Shown here piece after piece: positions 11,632 through 23,515 of a stretch of DNA of 64,000 nt (positions within the stretch are counted from its first letter, which is position 1; every line of letters starts with the position of its first letter). The translations under genes and the position numbers were made by a program. The notes under the pieces are model-generated. The model saw only the letters and a program-made list of their open reading frames with translations. It made no database searches and was not told the origin of the DNA. The stretch lies in the NCBI GenBank assembly GCA_022393335.1, contig JAJEKB010021311.1, positions 1,577,293 to 1,641,292 of the forward strand. The letters run 5' to 3'. This DNA is from Macrotrachela quadricornifera (Eukaryota > Rotifera > Eurotatoria > Philodinida > Philodinidae).

Positions 11632-12348
11632 ATGTCCGACTCCAAGCGACGCAAACGCACGCATTCGCGTTATAATTTACGCAACAGTCGTTCCCAAAAT
11701 ATGCTTAAGCGTACCGTGCCCATACAAACTGCTGTACGACAACCTTCGACGTCATGGACCACAGCATACAATACACCCAGCACTTACACAAGTGAATGTA
11801 GTATTGACACTATCGAACCCAAAGAAACACCATGTGCTGTAGTTCCTGAGAAATCTGGATTAACAGGGAATAATGGAACTATGGAAAAGCCCGATCATGC
11901 AAAAGAGGAAGATCTTCATTGTCTCGTTGCTGGCCTTGTCGACGAGTTTGGAAGAACTATTATTTTGCGTGAACTTCCCTGCCCCTTCGAACAACTCACA
12001 TTCGAGGACTGGGAGCATGACTTGCGCGCATACATTAGGCTGAGCTTTGTCAAGCATCTGGAATCAAAGATGAAAGATCAAATTCAAAGGCTCATGCTCC
12101 ACATGGAAAAAATTGCTGTTAATAACGGTCTCACTGCGGGCCAGTGGATGGATTTGATTTATCTCAATGCAACAACGCCAACTAACACACTCACTTCCAT
12201 CGATATGCACCTATTGAATAATGTGAAAACATTAGTCAACGAAAGCGCGCTTGAGGAAGAATTGAAAAATACCATTTATGCTCTTGTCAATGTTATCGGT
12301 GACAAGAAGAAGAAATCATGCAAGAAAACTAGTGTGCAACAGTCCTAA
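11632..12348 (+). CDS. orphan intron-less basic protein (238 aa)
   Basis: A single 238-codon ATG frame; I do not recognise the family. Residues 1-30 are strongly basic (SKRRKRTHSRYNLRNSRS) and would serve as a nuclear localisation or nucleic-acid-binding tail. Residues 30-95 are Ser/Thr-rich and probably disordered. Residues 95-225 are predicted mainly helical, with acidic and leucine-rich segments (LVDEFGRTIILRELPCPFEQ, LTAGQWMDLIYL, IYALVNVIG). A lysine-rich end (DKKKKSCKKT) closes the protein. No signal peptide or membrane segment is present. The frame is unbroken and more GC-rich than its flanks, so it is probably expressed. Its C-terminal half aligns weakly with the orphan at 8065-8805; both have basic ends and one exon. 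Confidence 0.65.
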   Translation: MSDSKRRKRTHSRYNLRNSRSQNMLKRTVPIQTAVRQPSTSWTTAYNTPSTYTSECSIDTIEPKETPCAVVPEKSGLTGNNGTMEKPDHAKEEDLHCLVAGLVDEFGRTIILRELPCPFEQLTFEDWEHDLRAYIRLSFVKHLESKMKDQIQRLMLHMEKIAVNNGLTAGQWMDLIYLNATTPTNTLTSIDMHLLNNVKTLVNESALEEELKNTIYALVNVIGDKKKKSCKKTSVQQS

Positions 12349-15322
12349 TCAATATTCATTGTTCTTTTTCACTTTTACTATCCCAAATTCATCACTCTAA
12401 ACATGATTTGAAGAATTACATTGACTTTTTGTTCATTTATTATTTTTTTGCCATCTTTTTCTCTGTAACTCATTTCTGTGACGTCAAACCCCTGATCCTT
12501 TTACTCAAATGAGTAATCCAGAATGATTTTGCGCTGATACGATGCACACATTTTTCTAATTAGCACGCTTTATGATGCTTTGTAGTGGGGCGTTTTCGAC
12601 TTCACAACACCGCAACCATTTACAGCTCTTTGTTCTGAAGATTTGTCTTCGGAAAACATTTGTAGATGGATGTTGATATTTGCATGATACGCAAATGCGT
12701 ACAATATAAAATAAACCAATACAATAATAAACCTTATTCCTAACGGCGAAACCGTCCGAGGTGCGCAACTACGATTTCTTTCATTCATATACCATTTGAT
12801 AGAAGACATCAGGGTAGTAAAATGCCTAAAAGAATTTGGGCGAGGAACTTTCTGTTGGTATTAAAGATGTTGCGGTTTGCCGCTAATCGTATCTTCTTGT
12901 TTGTCCTTTGATCTCCTATGTGAATCTTAAACGCAGATAAGACGCAGCTAGACGCATTTCAAGTAACAATCGCGTTTAGATGCTTCTCCAATATGGACGT
13001 GGCTTTCTCAAAACTATTGTTTAAATTATTACAATCACTTTCATATAACGTAGCAGTGTTAAATACATTCATATATATTCTCTAATCTAAGTAAGACCAA
13101 CAGATAGAATAGTGATGATTTTTCACTTACTTATCAAGTTTTAAATTATTATTGTAATAATAAAAGTTTGAATAAATCAATTTTCGAATATGATCTATCG
13201 ATTTTCTAGAAATATTCGAAATATATGTGAAAAAAATCAGGTAAAACAAACATCCAATGAAGTAGATATAGGCTGATATATCAATAAAAATAATTAGTAT
13301 AAAAAGATGTGGAAGATAAATATTTGTTAGCGCAAAAAAATTCTTATATACTTACTTTTATACGAAAGGCATATCGATTTTCATAAAATAACGGCGAAAG
13401 TTTGATGATAATACTTATTCTATTAGATACATCACATATATTATATAATCTTAGGTTTAGAGAGATTAGGAATAACAAAATATACAACGTGTCATCATCT
13501 GTTGTTTGTATATATGTACAATCGTTTCAATGATCGCTTCAGATTTAATAAAGATATTGTTTTCCCTTCAATTGAACCGTTAGTATTTACTTCTATTAGT
13601 GATGCGAAAGCATGCCGTATTGTCAATATAAGCAAAAAAGAAGGTGACATATGATTGAATTAATAAGGACATTATGAATGAAACGCTGAGTTGATACATT
13701 TAAAATAAAATAAGAAAGAAACTTCGACGTCAGTTTATATTAAACACATGTAATAATTATGTTGTTTCAATAATAGAAATATGTTACACAATAAAATTAG
13801 TGCCGACCAGAAGATAGAGTTTTGCTTTGTATTTTAATCCGTCAATGAATGAGTTTCTTGTGCGTACTTTTTGTAGGACACTGAAGCGCATTTGTATTAT
13901 CTAATTTCAATGAAAATTCATAAATTACAAAAATTTCGATTCGTTTGAAATAAGATTTGATCACACAAGGACTTTTAATCTTAAATTTTTATTTAACATA
14001 CATGAAGAAGAATTAAGTTTGAGGGTGACAACTAAACTGTAGCTGCTTAGATAGAATTTTTACTTAATATACAGGGTGTCTACTTAGTTCTTATTCCTTT
14101 CATTCTTACTATAATGTTTTCCTATTCAACGCTAATATGACAAATTTTTTTTCAAAAGATGTTCCGTGAAATTCTCTACTGAAGATATATTACATATTTT
14201 ATTCCATAACAGAAAAATAAAAGCCTGTATCTTGAGGGTGAGGGAGGGTGAGGGAGGGTGAGGGAGAAAATATTAAATTCACAGGAAAGAAAGATATGAA
14301 AAATAATTCAACAATGTTGTTTCTGTAAATGGTATTCTTCTTGAGACATTGATTCGTAATGATATGTAAAGTAGTAACACGAAAACATTCGCATCCATAA
14401 CACAATTAATAATGATGGTAGAAGTGAATTGTTCAATAGTTGGCAGATATTAATGACTATATTACTTTTGATTTAGCTCAAATTAGTAAGATTCTATGAC
14501 TTTCTTAACAAATATAAGATGACAGTCATAGTTTTTTTTCATGTGTAGAAGAATGACGAATAGAATAATGGTCAAAAGTCATTTTCAACACAAAGAAAAT
14601 GATATGAGAATTGTGGAAATTTACAGGAAGACTATCTTTTCAAAGTTTACGTAAATATGTGTGATCTGATGACTAACTTATTATATTGTTTACTTTTCAG
14701 AAACTTGCCAAAATGATATGAAAAACAACAAATAAGTAATTTGCAATCAATTATTGATGATTCCATTGTTCCCTCAAATATATACTGCTCCAAAGCAAAG
14801 GAATTAGTGAATCATTTCAGAGATATTGAGAAAAAAAGGTCTTTATTTCATTATTTAACAACTCAGTACATACTTTCTATGTCGAAGAATTCTAAGAAAC
14901 TTGTTATCAACCATTTATGACAAAGATACAGTAAAATCTTCTGTTAAAACTAATTAAATAGATGTATGGATGGAAGTTTTTCTCGTTTCAAAATATTTTT
15001 AATTCTATTATCTTATTGAGGGCCGATAGTGTACGTGAGAGAGTTAATGTTTTATTTGTGAGTAAATAGTGATGGCATATATTAGCATATTACAAGTTGG
15101 AAACAGTGTGAGAAAACGAAAAGATTAATGAAAAATGAAATCAAAAAAAGATGCGCGACCGACGGAAACAGTATACGATTGTTCAAAAAATGTTCAAATG
15201 ACATAATATAGAACAATTCATAACACTAGTGAAAGTGAGTTGGAGATAAAAATAGTCTTTTTCGCAAATTCAAAAGTTTTAAATAACGAAGTTTAATGTA
15301 AATTGAAGATGACGTGGAATGT
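12349..15322. other. gene desert
   Basis: AT-rich. A CAGGGTGTC string at about 14072 resembles the tip of the foldback element at 22763 but no partner end was found. The G-rich repeat at 14231-14265 is listed separately. No coding region supported. Confidence 0.45.
14231..14265 (+). repeat. GAGGGTGAGG tandem repeat, G-quadruplex-capable
   Basis: Six GGG runs are separated by one or three bases (TGA or A) on the plus strand. This satisfies the usual G3+N1-7 pattern for an intramolecular quadruplex. It stands out in sequence that is otherwise very poor in G. Shorter related tracts occur at 33676-33693 and, inverted, at 34749-34762. Confidence 0.7.
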
Positions 15323-16408
15323 TCAGTTCAATTCTGGATTGTTCTCTGCAAAGAATTGATGATTGTCTGCATTGTTGAGTGCTTCGGCAGCATTTGTCTC
15401 AGCTAATTTCTTACAATCATCTTGACCATACGCATTATCGTCAGTATTAGCCACTACCTCAAAGTGAGATAATTCATGAATTATCGTACCACCCATGGAA
15501 TCCGTACCCGTTACGTCTGATTGCCAAAATACGGGACACAAGAATATTCTATAAGGCTGGTTAGGAAATACGTAAGCATAGACGCCCTTTTTATTGCATG
15601 TACTACAGTCGAATATCATATGCTTGTTATTCACGACATCATCGATTTTGTCAAAGTTCGATTTTAATTTTTCTAAGTTGTCCGACGAGAACTCACCAAA
15701 CCAAGTAGTATAGCGTGTTGTACCATCTGATCCTATGCTCTTCAAATACTCGACAGTACTATCAGAATAAGTTACAGCCGATCCAACTGCAGCAACAATC
15801 GAACTTTTTTGCTTTGACGAGCATCCGACGTAATTATATGTAGCAGCCTTCGGTTGTGACACGAACTGAGCACTTTCATCAATGAGTGCATTGGGACGAC
15901 CCACGACGAATAATGTGGCTTGATTAGACTTCAAAGTGACGCTGTCAACCGTAGTAGATGATGTATTTTGAGTACTTCGTTTACGAGTGAATGTGTGTAG
16001 TTTGGGAGCAACATACGCCTTCAATTGAATAACGTAATTGCCAGTCTTAGTCATATTATACACCGAAGATAGCTGGACGGTGGTGCTCACATTCTGACCA
16101 GGCTCCACAGGAATCATACTTTTAATTGTGGGTCGTTGTCGTTTGACTCGAGGACCAACGTATTCGACATTATTGCCACCTTGAGTAATTGTGAATAATG
16201 GATCAAATAAACCTCCATCGGGTAAGTACCAATCGTTAAGCATAACAGTATCAGATCCCATATTTTTGTAACACAAAGTGGCTTCTACATCTTGTTTTTC
16301 ACCATAATGTATACGCGTCGGAATTAAGCTGACATACAAGTCCTCCGCATAGCTTTGAGCTGCTAGGATAATAATTGTAATGCAGATAGTGATCGAAACT
16401 TGATGCAT
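15323..16408 (-). CDS. secreted M35 (deuterolysin/peptidyl-Lys-type) zinc metallopeptidase
   Basis: A 361-residue single-exon protein. Residues 1-21 form a signal peptide (hydrophobic ITICITIIILAA, cleavage likely after SYA). Residues 22-170 are a beta-rich pro/N-terminal domain as in fungal and bacterial M35 lysine-specific endopeptidases. The catalytic domain carries HELSHFE (H311, E312, H315) and the aspzincin third-ligand region NTDDNAYG, aligning with GTxDxxYG (likely ligand D324). It ends with LAETNAAEALNNAD and FFAEN, matching the conserved tail of this family. All active-site residues are present, so it should cleave extracellular protein. It has no intron, whereas most genes here do. 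M35 is common in fungi and bacteria and patchy in animals, so horizontal acquisition is plausible but needs a tree. Neighbours give no functional clue. Confidence 0.88.
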   Translation of the reverse strand: MHQVSITICITIIILAAQSYAEDLYVSLIPTRIHYGEKQDVEATLCYKNMGSDTVMLNDWYLPDGGLFDPLFTITQGGNNVEYVGPRVKRQRPTIKSMIPVEPGQNVSTTVQLSSVYNMTKTGNYVIQLKAYVAPKLHTFTRKRSTQNTSSTTVDSVTLKSNQATLFVVGRPNALIDESAQFVSQPKAATYNYVGCSSKQKSSIVAAVGSAVTYSDSTVEYLKSIGSDGTTRYTTWFGEFSSDNLEKLKSNFDKIDDVVNNKHMIFDCSTCNKKGVYAYVFPNQPYRIFLCPVFWQSDVTGTDSMGGTIIHELSHFEVVANTDDNAYGQDDCKKLAETNAAEALNNADNHQFFAENNPELN

Positions 16409-19059
16409 TATTATTGCTCGTGGTTGTGTAGTCGAACTGTATATTCTTACTTCAATATATGAGTTCGCAAGATGTACAATATAATCACTTTATCTAAACA
16501 ACAAGTTAAATAAATTACTTTTGCAATAAAATAATATTTTTTCATATCATTTACATCGAATGACTAGCAATTATCAATAGTTTGATATAATATATGCTAC
16601 ATTGATCACAATTAATGCTTTCAGTATGTTTCTCAACTTATCTACTCTAAAAACATACTCGAACCTATAAAATAATGAAGAATATCTGAAAAGATTTTGT
16701 AACTAAGAAAATGTTCTACATTTTAGTACTTAACGTCATAGAAAAATATGTCTAAAGAAAAAGTATTCAACACTACAAACCTTGTTTAAATGAGAGAATG
16801 GACTGATATTGGATATATCGATAATTTTTAATAATCAACGAGCTTATATATATTATTTTTTGACTTGTTTTTTTGTTTTCGTGTAGGTTGATATCAGAGG
16901 CGTATTTTTCATATATAACATGTATATTTTAAATGAATCAACGCATGTCAAAAATTATATCTCTATCATATTTTTATATTGATTTACTAGTTATTTTAAT
17001 TATTAATCTATGCACGCTTGATTTCACCTAAAAGAAAAAGCCAACGCAGAATATTGTGAATAATATTCTTGGATAAGAAATATTGTGATATTATTTTTCT
17101 ATTTACTATGAATCTTATTTTGATAAATGTTATAGTTTTATTTTAACCTTGGGTACCCAATTATAGATGGAAAAAATTTGTAATTTGCTTTATGGATCGA
17201 TACTTTCAATTTCGAAATACATGTTTTGTAATACATGACAGATGTATAGATTTGTATTATTTGTCACTATGTAAAGGATTATTGATGACAGAGCATTTAA
17301 TCTATCATAATTAACTTCGTTTCATATTAAAAGAACAGTTTCACAACACTTAATAAAAAAAAATATCGATTCTAGGAATTGTAGATATTTTCAAAAGACT
17401 ATTGTATAGTACTATGAAATTGATTAAGACTTGTTATGGCTTTGTTTATTTTATTTTATAATTTTTGATGTTTAATGTAACATTTGACGTGTTTACATGG
17501 TGAGGTAAAGGGCGGTATAATACTAATTATTAGGAGCATATATTTTGTGATGAATATTATACTCGTCATGAATATTATTGTACCGAATGTTGATTCAATT
17601 TGCGTAGATATAAAAAGGAAAAATATGAAGACAGAAAGGAGTAAAAAAAAAGGTATATAATAAAAAATATTTCTGTGAAAGCAAGCAGAGGAAAGAGAAA
17701 CGTAAAAAGTGAAGAAGGACGCTTCTGATGTTTTACACAAAATATCTGTCATATTGATGAAGATAAATCTATATTGATTAACATGCTTTCTTTTATCTTT
17801 TCTGTTGTTGAGTCATTGTATTTTTTCACTATGACAAAATAAAATGTTAAAACTACTTATGCTTGTTTCACAGTTAATTTATCATCACTATTCAATTCTT
17901 CGGATGTTATGAGTAGTTTAGTTTGGATAGATGATGATGCTGTATATTTAAGTCTTATTTCATAATCATTGCATAAGTTTGTTTTTTAGATCATACAGTT
18001 GATCGAAGATCGGTTGTACATCTGTTCTTCTATCCCTACAATTCTATTATTTTTATGCATATCGGTCAGTTTTTTATTTACAGCAGGATGTATGGCTATT
18101 AAATCGGCTGCATTTTTATTGCATGCTCGGGATTGCTGATTAGTATTTCATTTTAATATGATTTTTGGGATTGTAAGACTTAAATAACATTTTCTTTTAT
18201 ATTAGTATGATATTTTTGGATGACATATCCAAAGTGATTAAAGAAACTTTTGAAACGCATCTTGGCGCAATTTAAAATGAAATCTCATTGCATATGATTG
18301 ATAAAAAATTGCTCAAACGTGTTTGAATGTGATTTAGTTTGGAATGATATTTCCAGTGAAACATATTATTTTTTCTAATCATATGAATTAATGCATTTAA
18401 AAGATTTTAAATAAATTCAGTCAGATCAATCTATAATTGCCAGTAACAATCGGTATGTATTTTAACTCAGGCTAGAATAGTGATGATCGAATTTTTTTAT
18501 TGGACTGTTGTTGACAATTAGACTAGAAGAGTGGAAGAAAATGTAATAATTTTTCAATAAATCTTAAAACTAGATTTACCTGAGTGTGACATCATAATTA
18601 CCTTCTTTGGTAAGTGACTTCAACGAAAACCTAAATATTTTGATTGTTATTAGATACTTTCTATCACACATTGTACAAGACTTTGTCAATATTGAACATT
18701 GAAGAAAATGACTACATATTTAAATAATTTTGATAAGAAAAAACACACATTGACAGATGATTGACATATAACATTATTACCGAAAACAGAAACTTTTTCA
18801 ATTATAATTTCCTAATATACTTTGTGCAACGTGGTTTAAAGGGAATGTTGACGTATAAGATTAGCAATATGGACCCTTTGCCTCCTCATGGATATGACAG
18901 ACAAACTTGATAATCTCCGTTCCTATAGAATTAAGCTGTTGTTTTTGTATGTTACTATGCTATGCATAGTATAATCTAACGATAGTTTTTAAAAACAAAA
19001 CTGTAGAATTATGGCAATATTTAACTAATTATCAATCAATATATTCAAAAATTCATCGA
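16409..19059. other. gene desert
   Basis: Very AT-rich. An open frame at 17456-17752 (minus) is Phe/Ile/Ser-rich with no coherent membrane topology, so it is not called. No repeat with clear ends was seen. Confidence 0.45.
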
Positions 19060-19770
19060 TTAATTTTACAAATGATCAACGCATGAAGTTTTTGCTTCAG
19101 TTCAGGCAATGTCATCAGAGTAGCATAAGGTAATAACATAGCCTGAGTATGTGTGCGATATCGATGAAAAAAGTAGAAATACCTGACCATTGTAAAATCT
19201 TGATAATTACAAAAGGAAGATCGAAGATGAGATAAACATTAGATATCAATATGAGTTGAATAATCATTTTTCGATGTTGATGCCACCTAACAATTAGATA
19301 TAACATCGCAAAGATTCTTTAGAGGATTATAAACACGCTGGCTAGCATAATCGATATTTAAAGCATTGAAGTAATACTTTCATGCCAAATAGCATAGTCC
19401 ACGTACGTATGAAGTAGACAGAGAGCATGAATAAATGGTAATCTATATTCAACTCGCACATAATCCAGCGTCAATGACAAGTCTATCATTCATACAATAA
19501 AGTTGAGATTGAGAAAGATTAAATTGGCATGATTTTGAAGTGTTTGTTGTGTAATTTTTACGACTGAAAAGATGGTAGAACATGATGAAATCAGGGACGT
19601 AGTCAAGAAAGAGGCAAATGGACAATTGCTCACTGCATTTTAAGGTTTGCCAAATGAAATTTAATTGTTTCACAATTTCAATATTAATGTTTGAATTGAA
19701 TAGTAACTGTTTTTTTCTTCTCTCTGACTCATATAGGAATGTCTTGAGTAATAGGTGACCTCTCAACAAC
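19060..19770 (-). pseudogene. decayed rotifer-type rhodopsin-like GPCR
   Basis: On the minus strand, 19309 downward gives LYLIVRWHQHRKMIIQLILI and NVYLIFDLPFVIIKIL, typical of the third cytoplasmic loop and sixth helix of bdelloid orphan GPCRs. The seventh-helix end (LLPYATLMTLPELKQKLHAL) appears only in another frame at about 19140-19075, so there is a frameshift. Two in-frame stops lie in the preceding ITSML/ISIMLASVFIIL segment. The N-terminal helices are not recognisable; upstream frames to 19770 may be remnants. No functional receptor can be made. Confidence 0.5.
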
Positions 19771-21752
19771 CGAACATTTTGTTTTTTTTACTTGAGGGTT
19801 TTGAAGAATTTTTACGAAAATTTTCAAAGATTTTTGATTTTCTCCAATATTTACTATTTCAGAAAACCTTTGATTACACATTTACCCTTTGCTCTTTTTT
19901 TCTGTAAAAGATTGCGAAAAGAAAAGGAAAGAAAAATCGTTTCCTATATTTCTACTTCATACATGAATGAAAGTTATGACAGATAGATTAAAGAGAAGAA
20001 AAACAAGGTCATCGAATAGGAGACCATAAACGAGCATATACATGTGCAGATATATATAGAGTGGCGCCTACAATACAAAGAAAAAATATAACAGCTCTTA
20101 CGTAAGAGTAAAATATACTAAACTGAAACTTAAGGACTCTTTTTCTCAAATAAATCTCCCACCAATTTTTCTTCATCATCATGATAAAACATGACCTCCT
20201 TCTTAATATATTGATTTCATGTGAAAACTCCTGAGCATACTGAAGATAGTTTATTTTTGTACTGCTAAATACTTTAGCTCGATATCTTGTAGTTCTCTAA
20301 AGGTATAACAATCATATAGTAGTTTTCGGTATCTTCAGCACCATTCTACGATAGTACCATGTAAGACTGAATATTTGTTTTTGTTGTAAAGAGCGTGTAT
20401 AACTTCAATGTCTATAAAAGTCTAATTTTGAACAAAGCTTTGTTACTATTCCATTGAAAAGCTCTTTTTAAAATTGAAGAGCCAGTTTTTTAGATTTTAG
20501 CATAATTCTTCGAGTAATTGAGCTCGTTATATCTTTTGTCGGTTGAAATGGAAGAATTAATTAAAAAAAGGGCTTCCTTAGGTTGTATGTCATGGCGTGT
20601 TCTTTGAAGCAAAAAAAAAATATGAATTGAAGGCCAACAGAAAATTCTTGACAATGAAATGAACTCTTTTTGACGTCTGCTTGGTGATTATCTTTTTCTT
20701 TCAATCCTATAGAATATGGTTGAAAAATCTGTCATAGTCCTTGTACTACAATTTCTGTTCATGCAGGTTGAGATCGATTTTTGATGAAGGAGGGCGAGAG
20801 GAGATGGCCTTAAAATCTAAGCTTGATATATATCTAATTAAATGAATCTTATTTGATATTTTTGGTGTTTGGTTTACTTTATGAGTACTACATCCCTGTT
20901 GTGAAATGAAAGTTATTCAAATACTCTTCTCCTTCACTTCTGCCTTTTTACATAGAAAATACTTTGTTAAAATATATAGTATTTTTAACAAAGTTCGTTA
21001 TCAAATAAAATAGAAAAAGCGATATTAACTTTTGAATACTTATTTTTCTCTTTTTCTTTATTATGTCAAAGTATGATAGTTTCCCATCATTCAATCGTCG
21101 TATGTTTTTCTTTTATACCTGACCTCGTAGCGACACTTTGTAAAAATATAGGATTATATAGGATTTTAAAGCCTTATTTTTATAGGATCACCTATTCCTA
21201 TATAGGACATTTATAGGATTTCCATTTTGAATTAGTTTCGAGTCTTTTTAGTAGAAACGTTAATTAATGCAGTAATAGAACTGAAAGATGCACTCTTTCA
21301 CCAACATCTTATCAGATAACTTTAGGAAAAACATAGTATTAGATCGGTAAAATTAATAAAACAACAGATTTTTTCTGGAGAAAAATAAAAGGTGGTGTGT
21401 TAAACTTATTTTCAAGTATCGTATATACCTCATAATCTATTTAAAAGACAATATGAATCAATATCACAAAAAAAAACTTTTTTCATTTTATAATCAAAAC
21501 TAAAGTATTTAATATATTTAAATATTTACAAAACAATATCTACCAATATTGAAAACGCATAATAAAATACCTATGATAAATGAAAATCTATATTTATTGA
21601 TTCATTGGTTGAAACTTCTGTCGTTTGAGCTTTTGTTGTTGGCAAAAAATATCTTTTCGTTTTTTTTTAATTTTAATTAAATCTTCAGTTATTATTGTCA
21701 GTTGCTCACTAATCGATTTGTTCTTCATATCACCACCGTCAATTAATATAGA
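19771..21752. other. gene desert
   Basis: AT-rich. A cluster of TATAGGA repeats occurs at about 21148-21220, with a looser echo at 22687-22705. No gene supported. Confidence 0.45.
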
Positions 21753-22504
21753 AGCTCTATCTTTCTATGCTATTTGATCATATTTCAGCTAATACGATGA
21801 TAATAAATTTTCGATAAGACTTTTTTCCTTAGCATTCGTGCTTGTTCTACTAGATCACAACGTGTGAGACAACTTAGTTTTCACTCTAGTAGGATATTGT
21901 AAGACCAACTAAAATATACCACAAGATGCAGCATAAAAAGCTCTACAATTTACATAAGACCACTTATTTTATAGCTGCGTTTCTTATTTTTAAAATTGAC
22001 AAAATTTTGAGCAATCAAGCTTCGGGCATGGAAAAAGATGACATTTTCGATACACAGCGAATTCATTTTTGGTTATTTCATTGTTTTATCACTGGATATA
22101 CTTTATCAAAAGAAAAACAAAATATGCCACAAGAGGCAGCGTGAAGAGTCCTACAACCTATACAGTGAAGCTTATTGTAATTATTTTCATAAAAAGGAAA
22201 ATTCTATGCGGTCAATTTTCGCAATGCCCGAAATTTGATCCCTCAAAACTTTGCCCATTTTGAAAACAAAGTGTCGCTATAAAATAAGTAGTGTTATGTA
22301 AATTGTATAGCTTCTTACGCTGCTTCTTATGGTATATTTTAGATGATCATACAATATCTTAATGGATTGAAAACTAAGTTGTCTCACACGTTGTGATCTA
22401 GTAGAATAAGCACGAATGCTAAGGAAAAAAGTCTGATCGAAAATTTATTATCATCATATTAGCTGAAGTATGATACAAATAGCATAGAAAGATAGAGCAT
22501 TCTT
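21753..22504. mobile_element. foldback element, ~230-bp arms
   Basis: The left arm (about 21753-21979) and right arm (about 22270-22504) are inverted copies. Shared blocks read inward are GCTCTATCTTTCTATGCTAT, TTAGCATTCGTGCTTRTTCT, ACAACGTGTGAGACAACTTA and a final TACAATTTACATAA block. The loop (about 290 bases) carries a further degenerate copy of the ATATGCCACAAGAGGCAGC module. There is no transposase. Arm divergence is modest, mostly point changes and small indels. Confidence 0.72.
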
Positions 22505-22762
22505 TTCTCTTGAAGACTATATAGAAAGAAAGTTTCTTTAAGCCTATTATACAGTATTAAAATGTTACTGTCACTACTTTTGGTATGCCCTAAGTATATT
22601 CATTAATCAAATTCTTGAAGACAATTTAACGTTATCGCTTTCAGGAAAATATGACTTTTCTAAGAGAAACGTTCCTTTTTTCCAAAAATATAGGAATATA
22701 GGACGACTACAAGGCCAGTTTTATACATAGCCTTATAGTATGTCGTATTGACGAATAAAACA

Positions 22763-23515
22763 ACGGGTGTCCCAGGAATAATGAGCCTCTTAATATTTTG
22801 AATATATCTTCACTATTATTCCTTTGATTAAAATACCTTTTTTATTAAAAGATAGCACTTGAGATTCTCTACATAACCAAACATGACTAGGTCCAAAAAC
22901 TGCTTTAAATATATTTGAAAAAAGATGAAAAATGTAAAGGGTTCAGCATCATCAATGATCGCGCTTTGTATTCAGTTTTTCAATTACTTACTTTACTTTA
23001 TTAGAAAAGCAAAATATACCAAAAGGTGCAGCATGAAAAGCCGTACAATTTAGATGAGATCGCTTATCTTATAGTTGCACTTCTCGATTTCAAAACAGAC
23101 AAATTTTTGCATGATCAAATTTTGTCCGTGTGAAAATGATGGATTTTTTCCATATAAAATGAATTTGTTATTTTCTTTATTTCATCTCTTCATAATTGGT
23201 CTGTTGTAAATTGTAGAGCTTTTCACATGCATCTCTTGGTATATTTTCTTTTTTTAATACAAGGGATTGATAACAAATGGGATCCAAAGCGCGGCCATTC
23301 ATGGTGCTCAATCCTTTACAATCTACAGCTTTTTCTATGTCTTTGATTTTCATTTTTTTTCAAATATATTTAAAGCAGTTTTGGGCCTAGTTATGTATGG
23401 TTTCGTAGAGAATATCAAGCGCTATCTTTTAATAAAAAAAAGTGTTTTAATCAAAGGAATAATAGTGAAGAAACATTCAGAATACTGAAAAGCTCATTAT
23501 TTCTGGGACACCCGT
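22763..23515. mobile_element. foldback element with ACGGGTGTCCCA ends
   Basis: Terminal inverted repeats begin ACGGGTGTCCCAGRAATAAT and extend about 200 bases inward on each side (22763-22965 and about 23295-23515). They include TCACTATTATTCCTTTGATT and ACTGCTTTAAATATATTTGA. GGGTGTCCCA-type tips are typical of Tc1/mariner-derived non-autonomous elements. Another short inverted-repeat element (22985-23255) sits in its centre. No protein is encoded. Confidence 0.75.
22985..23255. mobile_element. nested small inverted-repeat element
   Basis: Ends are inverted copies of a module seen also in the neighbour at 21753-22504: AAATATACCA, AAG, a GCAGC-like block, TGAAAAGC and TACAATTTA (plus near 23010-23060, minus near 23200-23250). 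It lies inside 22763-23515, which implies sequential insertion or shared ancestry of the two elements. Confidence 0.6.

Noticed and set aside
14072..14100. CAGGGTGTC end of a Tc1/mariner-type MITE
   Set aside because: No matching inverted end was found within reasonable distance.
17456..17752. 98-codon minus-strand frame as a membrane protein
   Set aside because: Low-complexity Phe/Ile/Ser composition typical of translated AT-rich DNA, with no splice context or domain.
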